Below are positions 14,630 to 20,789 of a stretch of DNA of 21,492 nucleotides, piece by piece. Numbering within the stretch: position 1 is the first letter of the stretch; every line of letters starts with the position of its first letter. This DNA is from Gemmatimonadaceae bacterium (GTDB taxonomy: Bacteria > Gemmatimonadota > Gemmatimonadetes > Gemmatimonadales > Gemmatimonadaceae). The position numbers were made by a program, and so were the translations under genes. The notes under the pieces were generated by a model that did not search any database, was not told where the DNA came from, and was given only the letters and a program-made list of their open reading frames with translations. The stretch lies in contig JAICUE010000005.1 of NCBI GenBank assembly GCA_025936015.1, forward strand, positions 1 to 21,492, given 5' to 3'.

Positions 14630-15952
14630 GTGACGCTGGTCGTCGTCGGGGTCAGCCACCGCACCGCTGCGCTCGACGTTCGTGAGCGGCTGATGGTCGG
14701 CGCAGCCGACCTGTCGGCCACCCTCGCGGAGGTGACGCAGTCCACCGGTGCGCGCGAAGCCGTGATCGTCTCGACGTGCAATCGCACCGAGCTCTATCTC
14801 GCCGGCGGCGACGAGCCGACTCCGGGCGCGATCGAGCTGATGTCCCGCCGCCTTGGAGAAAGCGCCGAGCCCTACACGTACGTCCGCCGAGAGCGTGAGG
14901 CAGCGGCGCACCTGTTTCGCGTCGCCGCGGGTCTCGACTCGATGATTCTCGGCGAGGCGCAGATTCAGGGTCAGGTACGCGATGCCTGGGAGCTTGGCCG
15001 GTCGGCGTCGGGTATCGTGCTCAACCGGCTCTTCCAGTCCGCGTTAGGCGTCGCGTCCCGAGTGCGAACCGAGACCGCGCTCGGGCGTGGCGCGGCGAGC
15101 GTGAGCTCGGCGTCGGTGCAGCTCGCAAAGCAGATCTTCGGGTCGCTCGCCGGGCGCCGGGCGATGGTACTCGGCGCCGGCGAGATGGCTGAGCTGGCGC
15201 TCGAGTGTCTGGTCGACGAGGGCGTTCGGACGGCCGTCGTGGCTAATCGCACCTTTGAACGGGCGACTGCGCTCGCCGCGAAGCACGGCGCGACGGCCAT
15301 GCACGTCGACGAGTGCTGGGCGGAGGTGGCGGACGTCGACGTCATGCTCTGCTCGACGGCGGCGCCACATCCGGTCGTGCGCGCGGCGCACCTCGAGGCG
15401 CCGCTCGCGCGCCGCGGCGATCGGCCGTTGTGCATCATCGACATCGCATTTCCGCGCGACGTCGAGCCGGCTGTACGCGAGCTGCAGAACGTTTACCTGT
15501 ACGACCTCGACGACCTTCGCGCGGTCGTCGCGGCGAACATCGAGCGCCGGCGCGAAGAACTACCGACAGCGGAACATGTGATCGCCGAGGAGGTGGAGCG
15601 ATACTGGCAGTGGGTCGCCGGACTCCACGCGGTGCCGGTGGTGACTGAGTTACGTGCATCAGCGGAGGCGATGCGCGCGCGCGAGGTGGCACAGGTACTT
15701 CGCCGGATGCCCAACCTCAGCGCCTCCGACCGTGAGGCAGTCGAGCAACTCTCGCGCGCGCTGATGAACAAGTTCCTTCACGAGCCCTCGGTGCGCCTGA
15801 AGGCTGCCGCCGCGAATGGCCGCGGTCTCGCGATCGTGGACGCGGCGCGCTATCTGTTCGGCGTCGGAAGCGCGGCCGACGCGACGCCGCCGAGCGAGGG
15901 TTCACCGACGGAGTCCGCGCGCGACACTACGAGCACTGACGAACGGAGTTGA
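14630..15952 (+). CDS. hemA: Glutamyl-tRNA reductase HemA
   Basis: HemA reduces glutamyl-tRNA(Glu) with NADPH to glutamate-1-semialdehyde, the first committed step of the C5 tetrapyrrole pathway. The GTG at 14630 gives 440 residues and MTLVVVGVSHRTAALDVRERL; it puts the catalytic Cys of STCNRTELY at residue 50, the same number as in E. coli, and is preceded by GGGAG 7 bases upstream. A longer in-frame start near 14570 would overlap the previous gene. Further motifs are LDSMILGEAQIQGQVRDAW, the NADPH Rossmann VLGAGEMAELALECL and AVVANRTFERA, CIIDIAFPRDVEPAV and the C-terminal dimerisation helix. The stop is separated from the next ATG by one base. The usual partner hemC/hemL is not visible downstream; a sugar epimerase follows instead. 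Confidence 0.96.
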   Translation: MTLVVVGVSHRTAALDVRERLMVGAADLSATLAEVTQSTGAREAVIVSTCNRTELYLAGGDEPTPGAIELMSRRLGESAEPYTYVRREREAAAHLFRVAAGLDSMILGEAQIQGQVRDAWELGRSASGIVLNRLFQSALGVASRVRTETALGRGAASVSSASVQLAKQIFGSLAGRRAMVLGAGEMAELALECLVDEGVRTAVVANRTFERATALAAKHGATAMHVDECWAEVADVDVMLCSTAAPHPVVRAAHLEAPLARRGDRPLCIIDIAFPRDVEPAVRELQNVYLYDLDDLRAVVAANIERRREELPTAEHVIAEEVERYWQWVAGLHAVPVVTELRASAEAMRAREVAQVLRRMPNLSASDREAVEQLSRALMNKFLHEPSVRLKAAAANGRGLAIVDAARYLFGVGSAADATPPSEGSPTESARDTTSTDERS

Positions 15953-15953
15953 G

Positions 15954-16928
15954 ATGGCACAGCGTGTACTGATCACCGGAGGCGCGGGCTTCATCGGCTC
16001 GCACGTCGCCGATCTTTTCCTGCGCGAGGGGTGGACGGTCGAGATTCTCGACAACCTCGTCACCGGGAAGCGGGTGAATCTCCCGGCGAAAGCCCGTTTC
16101 CACGAGATGGACATCCGCTCGACTGAAGCGGCGAGGCTCGTGCGTGAGGGAAAGTTCGACGTGCTCGTGCACCTCGCGGCGCAGATGGACGTGCGGAAGA
16201 GCGTCGCCGATCCGGTGTTCGATGCCAACACCAACGTCGTCGGGACCCTGAACCTGCTCGAAGCGATTCGGGCGGGCGAATCGAGGACACGCGTCGTGTT
16301 CTCCTCCACTGGCGGCGCGATCTATGGCGATTTCGTGACGCCGCCTAACGTCGAGACCTTCCCCAAGGATCCGGAATCCCCGTACGCGATCGCGAAGTAC
16401 GCGGTCGAGCTGTACCTCGCGTACTACGGCCGCGTGCACGGGCTGGACGCGGTGTCGCTGCGATTCGGCAACGTCTACGGTCCGCGGCAGGATCCGCACG
16501 GCGAAGCCGGGGTGGTCGCGATCTTCAGCGGCCGCATCCTCGACGGGCAACCGTTGACCGTCTTCGGCGACGGGGAACAGACGCGCGACTACGTGTTCGT
16601 CGGCGACGTCGCGCGCGCGACCTGGCTCGCGGCGACGGCGTCGCTGCCACCGCAGGAGCGGCTGGATTCGCGCGCGCTCAACGTCGGAACGGGCGCGGGC
16701 ACCAGCGTGCTCACCCTCGCCGCCGCGCTCAAGCGGGCGGCGAACAGCGATGTGCCCGTGCAGCACGCGCCGAAGCGTCCCGGCGAACAGCAGACGTCGT
16801 TCCTCTCGGTGGCGAAGATCGAGAAAACGTTAGGCTGGAAGCCGGCAGTCTCGCTCGACGAGGGATTGCGGGAGACCTTCGAGTGGTTCGCGGCGCAGCG
16901 TGGCACCGCAGCCGGAGCGGCACGGTGA
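15954..16928 (+). CDS. NAD-dependent nucleotide-sugar epimerase/dehydratase (extended SDR, GalE-like)
   Basis: Extended short-chain dehydrogenase/reductase of 324 residues. The N-terminal TGGAGFIGSHV is the NAD-binding TGxxGFxG motif, with Asp of EILDNLVTGKR capping the ribose. VVFSSTGGAIYGD holds the catalytic Ser/Thr and PYAIAKYAVE the YxxxK pair; LRFGNVYGPRQDPHGEAGVV and GDGEQTRDYVFVGDVA are the substrate-binding signatures of UDP-glucose 4-epimerase and dTDP-glucose dehydratase-like enzymes. The exact sugar substrate cannot be read from the sequence; a 4-epimerase is the most likely. ATG 15954 follows GGAG by 6 bases and gives a normal N-terminus. Its stop overlaps tolQ by 4 bases (GTGA), so it is embedded in the haem-to-Tol run. 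Two GTTAGGC words lie in it, read as P-N and T-L-G. Confidence 0.93.
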   Translation: MAQRVLITGGAGFIGSHVADLFLREGWTVEILDNLVTGKRVNLPAKARFHEMDIRSTEAARLVREGKFDVLVHLAAQMDVRKSVADPVFDANTNVVGTLNLLEAIRAGESRTRVVFSSTGGAIYGDFVTPPNVETFPKDPESPYAIAKYAVELYLAYYGRVHGLDAVSLRFGNVYGPRQDPHGEAGVVAIFSGRILDGQPLTVFGDGEQTRDYVFVGDVARATWLAATASLPPQERLDSRALNVGTGAGTSVLTLAAALKRAANSDVPVQHAPKRPGEQQTSFLSVAKIEKTLGWKPAVSLDEGLRETFEWFAAQRGTAAGAAR

Positions 16929-17665
16929 ACCCGGGTATCGCGATGCAGGTCTCTCAGGCGATTCCGACGACGCCAATCGAGCTGATCACCCATGCGACCC
17001 GCGTGACGCAGTTCGTGTTGATCGTGCTCGCGATCCTGTCGCTGGTGAGCTGGGGGATCATTCTCGCCAAGTGGTGGGAGCTGCGCGCCGCCACGCGCGC
17101 GTCGCTGGCATTCGAGAACGAGTTCACTCGCGCGACACGGCTCGATCAGGTCCGTACGCTCGCCAAACGGTCCCCGCCCAGCCCGTTCACGCGGGTCTTC
17201 GGGCGCGCCGCTGACTTTCTCCACGATCTTCGCCTCGGAGCGAACCGGAACGCCGACGGCGCGGCAATCGCCAGTCCATCAACGGAGCGGATGAGTGGCT
17301 CGCAGGTCGAGGCACTGCGCCTCCTCCTCGACTCGGAGAGCGCGGCCGAGCGCGACCGGTTGTCGCGCGGCATCCCGGTCCTCGCGATGATCGGCTCGGT
17401 GAGCCCGCTCATCGGCCTCCTCGGCACCGTGCTCGGCGTCATCGACGCGTTCATCGGGATCGCGACGAAGGGCTCGGGCAACATCGGCGCGATCGCGCCA
17501 GGCGTCGCCGAAGCGCTGATCGCGACGGCGGGCGCGCTCGCCGTGGCGATCCCGGCGGTCTTCGGCTACAACCTCTTCGCGAACCGCGTCAACCGCATCG
17601 ACGGCGAGCTCGAAGCGTTCGGTACCGAGATCATCGCGATGATGGTGCGCGAGGGGCAGATCTAG
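16925..17665 (+). CDS. tolQ: TolQ/ExbB-type proton channel subunit
   Basis: MotA/TolQ/ExbB family protein of 246 residues. It has a first transmembrane helix at about residues 25-47 (VTQFVLIVLAILSLVSWGIILAKWW), a cytoplasmic region with many charged residues, and two C-terminal helices, GIPVLAMIGSVSPLIGLLGTVLGVIDAF and GVAEALIATAGALAVAIPAVFGYNLF, that carry the conserved GLLGTVxG and Ala/Thr-rich channel residues. With TolR it forms the proton-motive-force motor that works on TolA. Position directly before tolR-tolA-tolB-pal makes Tol rather than Exb the right reading. The GTG at 16925 overlaps the epimerase stop by 4 bases; an ATG at 16943 is an alternative start, and the difference is six residues. 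Confidence 0.93.
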   Translation: MNPGIAMQVSQAIPTTPIELITHATRVTQFVLIVLAILSLVSWGIILAKWWELRAATRASLAFENEFTRATRLDQVRTLAKRSPPSPFTRVFGRAADFLHDLRLGANRNADGAAIASPSTERMSGSQVEALRLLLDSESAAERDRLSRGIPVLAMIGSVSPLIGLLGTVLGVIDAFIGIATKGSGNIGAIAPGVAEALIATAGALAVAIPAVFGYNLFANRVNRIDGELEAFGTEIIAMMVREGQI

Positions 17666-17666
17666 C

Positions 17667-18077
17667 GTGGCGCGTCGTCGTCGCGAGCGGCTCGTGCTCG
17701 ATGCCGAGATCAACGTCGTGAACCTCATCGACGTGATGCTCCTGCTGCTCGTCGTCTTCATGATCACCGCGCCGCTGATGCAGGGCGGTGTCGACGTCGT
17801 GCTGCCAAAGGCACAGGCGCGGCCGCTCGAGCAGAAGAGTGGGCTCGTCGTCAGCGTCAACCGCGACGGCGAGATCTTCGTCGATGATGCGCGCCTCAGC
17901 TACGACGAGTTTCGCGCGAGCTTTCGCGCGCTCGCCGAGAAGCGGTCGACGGGCGGGGTGTACCTGCGCGCCGACCAGGGGGTGCCTTACGGTACCGTCG
18001 TTCGCGTACTGGCAGTGATGCGCGCAGCGGGGGTCGGCGATGTCGGGCTCGTCGCGGAGCCCGAAGAGGTTCGATGA
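17667..18077 (+). CDS. tolR: TolR/ExbD biopolymer transport protein
   Basis: ExbD/TolR family, 136 residues. The basic N-terminus (MARRRRERLVLDAEINVVNLIDVMLLLLVVFMITAPL) holds the single transmembrane helix, with the conserved proton-binding Asp at residue 22 in the NLIDVML motif, equivalent to Asp23 of E. coli TolR. The periplasmic part (VSVNRDGEIFVDDARLS, VYLRADQGVPYGTVVRVLAVMRAAG) is the usual TolR fold. The GTG at 17667 comes one base after the tolQ stop; its stop overlaps the next gene by 4 bases (ATGA). Confidence 0.94.
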   Translation: MARRRRERLVLDAEINVVNLIDVMLLLLVVFMITAPLMQGGVDVVLPKAQARPLEQKSGLVVSVNRDGEIFVDDARLSYDEFRASFRALAEKRSTGGVYLRADQGVPYGTVVRVLAVMRAAGVGDVGLVAEPEEVR

Positions 18078-18796
18078 GCGCGCGCCCGCCAGCGCGGGGG
18101 CTCGCACTCCCAATTGCCGTCTCGGCGGGGTTGCACGTCGCGGCGGCCGCGGTGTTCATCGTGGCGAAGCCGACGCCCGCACCGGCGCGGCCGCCGATAT
18201 ACAAGGTGAACATCGTTGCCGCGCCGCCGGGTCCGCGGCAGGTCGGCGCGGTGACGCCGACACCGCCGCAGACACCACCGCCCGACGCGAAGCCCCCTGC
18301 TCGCGCTGACGTCACGCCGATGGCTCCGGTGCTTCCGCCGAAGAAGGCGGTGTCGACTCCGAAACGCACACCGCCCCCGCCAGCCACGCCGCTCCCGATC
18401 GCCCCGAAGACGAAGCCGCAAACCGCGCCCGTGCAGCAGGCCGGCGGCGGCGCGACCGGAGGACGGGGAACCGATGTCGCCACCGTTCGCACCGAAGGGA
18501 TCGAGTTCCCGTATCCTGGGTACCTGAACAACATCGTCAGGCAGATCGCGTTGCGATTCGACCCGCAAACGCGCAACACCGCGTTGCGCGCCGAGGTCAC
18601 CTTCCTGATCCACCGCGACGGCTCGGTCTCGAACGTGCGGTTCCTGACCCGTTCGGGGGTCTACGGCTTCGACCTCGAAGCTGAAGGCGCCGTCGAGGCC
18701 GCGGCAACGGCGAAGGCATTCGGCCCGCTGCCCGGCGGTTTCTCCGATGACGTGCTTCCCGTCATCTTCAGCTTCGATCCCTCGCTTCTTCGCTGA
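18074..18796 (+). CDS. tolA: TolA/TonB-family periplasmic-spanning protein
   Basis: Product of 240 residues with the TonB/TolA layout. A short cytoplasmic N-terminus and one helix (ALPIAVSAGLHVAAAAVFIV, about residues 11-30, including the SxxxH pair seen in TonB/TolA anchors) are followed by a long Pro/Ala/Lys/Thr-rich spacer (about residues 35-130) and a C-terminal domain of about 90 residues (YPGYLNNIVRQIALRF, EVTFLIHRDGSVSNVRFLTRSG, PLPGGFSDDVLPVIFSF) of TonB-C type. The spacer is short for TolA of proteobacteria and looks more like TonB. Its place between tolR and tolB argues for the Tol motor role. ATGA overlaps tolR, and its stop shares one base with the tolB start. Confidence 0.87.
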   Translation: MSARPPARGLALPIAVSAGLHVAAAAVFIVAKPTPAPARPPIYKVNIVAAPPGPRQVGAVTPTPPQTPPPDAKPPARADVTPMAPVLPPKKAVSTPKRTPPPPATPLPIAPKTKPQTAPVQQAGGGATGGRGTDVATVRTEGIEFPYPGYLNNIVRQIALRFDPQTRNTALRAEVTFLIHRDGSVSNVRFLTRSGVYGFDLEAEGAVEAAATAKAFGPLPGGFSDDVLPVIFSFDPSLLR

Positions 18797-20121
18797 TGAA
18801 ATTCCGCGCTGTCAGAGTACACCCCGCCTTCGCCGCATTCCTCGCGCTGGCCGCGATCGCCGTGCTGCCTAACGTCTCACCGGCGCAGGACACGACGTCG
18901 CAGCGCGGTGTCCGCATCGGGTTGAGCTATGCGCTTGGCGCGAAGCCCGGCGTCTACGTCGCACCGGTCAGCGGCGCCAACGGCGACTCGGTGCGCGCGA
19001 TCATGCAGCGAGACCTCGATTTCGGCGACCGCGTCACCCTGATCGGGATCGACAGCGCCGGTGTCGCGCTCGCGCCCCTGCTCGGCGCCGGCCGGCCGAG
19101 CTACGACGTGTTCAACCGGCTCGGCGCGGCGGCGCTGGTGGTGCCCGTGATGAGCCCGACGGGAGTGCGTGTCATCCTACACGACGTCGCGGCGAAGAAA
19201 GTCGTCGAGACGCGCGACTTCCCGCTCAACGGGAGCATGGCATCGCCGGAGTGGCGCGCGTCACTGCACGCAGTGAGCGACGCGGTCGAGGAGTGGGTGA
19301 CCGGGGTCCGAGGGATCGCGGCCACTCGGATCGCCTTCGTGCGCGCCAGCCACATCTACATCATCGACAGCGACGGAGCGGTCGAGAGCCTCGCCAGCAG
19401 CATCACGCCGGTGCTCTCGCCGTCATGGAGTCCGGACGGGAGGCACATCGCTTATTCCGAGCTCGGGAACGCCGGGTCGCGGATCGGGGTGATCGATCTC
19501 GCGACGCGGTCTGCCCATACGCTGGTTTCGCGCGGGGGACTCAACATTACCCCCGAGTTTTCGCCGGACGGCTCGACGATCATCTTCTCGAGCGGCGAGG
19601 ACGAGGGGACCGATTTGTGGACCATCCCCGCCGCCGGCGGGGCGCTCCATCGTGTGACCGTTGGCCGGGGGACGGACAACGTGTCGCCCTCATACAGCCC
19701 GAATGGGCGGCGAGTGGCGTTCACGTCGGGTCGCTCTGGCCATCCCGAGGTATATATTATGGACGCCGACGGCACCGGGGCTGAACTGCTCACCCCTTTT
19801 GCCTTCGGCGACCAGTACTACCGGTCGAATCCCGACTGGTCGCCTGACGATCGCAACATCGCGTTCCAATCGCAGATCGCCGGGCAGTTCCAGATCATGA
19901 CTATCTCGCTCCGCGATCGCGGCGTGAAGCAGCACACGAGTGAGTCGACGAATGAAGATCCGTCGTACGCGCCGGATGGACGGCACATCGTGTTCACGTC
20001 CTCGCGGACGGGAGTGAAGCAGCTCTGGGTGCTGGACACCGAATCAGGACGCGTCAGGCAATTGACGCGCAGCGGAGGCGCGCGGCTCGCCGCGTGGTCG
20101 CCGCGACTCGTGAGTCGGTAA
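18796..20121 (+). CDS. tolB: TolB periplasmic beta-propeller protein
   Basis: TolB of 441 residues, periplasmic partner of Pal. The signal peptide is MKFRAVRVHPAFAAFLALAAIAVLPNVSPA with a likely cut at SPA/QD. An N-terminal alpha/beta domain (about residues 35-165, GVRIGLSYALG, LVVPVMSPTGVRVILHDV) precedes a six-bladed propeller of WD40-like PD40 repeats: SPSWSPDGRHIAYSEL, TPEFSPDGSTIIFSSG, SPSYSPNGRRVAFTSG, NPDWSPDDRNIAFQSQ and DPSYAPDGRHIVFTSS. The ATG at 18796 shares one base with the tolA stop (TGATG). Pal follows after 41 bases. A GTTAGGC word at 18867 lies in the signal peptide, read on the coding strand as L-P-N-V. Confidence 0.96.
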   Translation: MKFRAVRVHPAFAAFLALAAIAVLPNVSPAQDTTSQRGVRIGLSYALGAKPGVYVAPVSGANGDSVRAIMQRDLDFGDRVTLIGIDSAGVALAPLLGAGRPSYDVFNRLGAAALVVPVMSPTGVRVILHDVAAKKVVETRDFPLNGSMASPEWRASLHAVSDAVEEWVTGVRGIAATRIAFVRASHIYIIDSDGAVESLASSITPVLSPSWSPDGRHIAYSELGNAGSRIGVIDLATRSAHTLVSRGGLNITPEFSPDGSTIIFSSGEDEGTDLWTIPAAGGALHRVTVGRGTDNVSPSYSPNGRRVAFTSGRSGHPEVYIMDADGTGAELLTPFAFGDQYYRSNPDWSPDDRNIAFQSQIAGQFQIMTISLRDRGVKQHTSESTNEDPSYAPDGRHIVFTSSRTGVKQLWVLDTESGRVRQLTRSGGARLAAWSPRLVSR

Positions 20122-20162
20122 GCGGTTTCCCGTCGCACCGTTCCATTCCACCGGAGAATCAC

Positions 20163-20789
20163 ATGAACGTCTCGTCCCGCCTCGCCCTGATCGCGATCGC
20201 TGCAACCACGACCATCGCTGCTGGCGCGTGCAAGAAGAAGCCGGCACCGGCGCCCGTCCCCGTCGTCAATCAGGACAGCATCAACGCCGAAAATGCGCGC
20301 CGCGACTCCATCGCTCGTGCGGACCAGATGCGCCGCGATTCGCTCGCGCGCGAGCAGTCCCGCGCCGACAGCATCGCCCGTGACCGTCAGAGCCGCGAGC
20401 AGGCGATGGCCGACGCGCGCAACACGATCACCGCTCCCGTCTACTTCGACTTCGATCGTTCCGAGCTGACCAGCGACGACATCTCGAAGCTGGACGCGAA
20501 GATCCCGCTGCTCAACGCGAACCCCGATCTCCGCTTGCGCGTCTCCGGCCATACGGACAGCAAGGGCTCCGACGAGTACAACATGGCGCTCGGCCAGCGT
20601 CGTGCCGCGTCGGCGAAGCGTTACCTGACTCAGCACGGCATCGCCGCGTCGCGCGTCGAGACGGTCAGCTTCGGCGAGGAGCGGCCGGCGGCGACCGGCA
20701 CTGACGATGCATCGATGGCGCAGAACCGTCGCAGCGAATTCGAGATCATTGCCGGCGGCGACAACATCACCATCCCGCAGGGCGAGTGA
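20163..20789 (+). CDS. pal: Peptidoglycan-associated outer-membrane lipoprotein Pal
   Basis: Pal of 208 residues anchors the outer membrane to peptidoglycan and is recruited by TolB/TolA during division. The signal peptide ends in a lipobox-like AAGAC, with the lipidated Cys at about residue 23 followed by KKKPAPAPVP. This lipobox lacks the usual Leu at -3. A linker with DSIAR-type repeats (RRDSIARADQM, RRDSLAREQS, RADSIARDRQS) looks like a coiled coil and is not usual in Pal. The OmpA-like domain follows with YFDFDRSELTSDD, RVSGHTDSKGSDEYNMALGQRRA (peptidoglycan-binding Asp and Arg) and the FGEERP segment. The ATG at 20163 is preceded by GGAG (7 bases); longer in-frame extension would overlap tolB. 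Its stop overlaps the next gene by 4 bases. Confidence 0.96.
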   Translation: MNVSSRLALIAIAATTTIAAGACKKKPAPAPVPVVNQDSINAENARRDSIARADQMRRDSLAREQSRADSIARDRQSREQAMADARNTITAPVYFDFDRSELTSDDISKLDAKIPLLNANPDLRLRVSGHTDSKGSDEYNMALGQRRAASAKRYLTQHGIAASRVETVSFGEERPAATGTDDASMAQNRRSEFEIIAGGDNITIPQGE

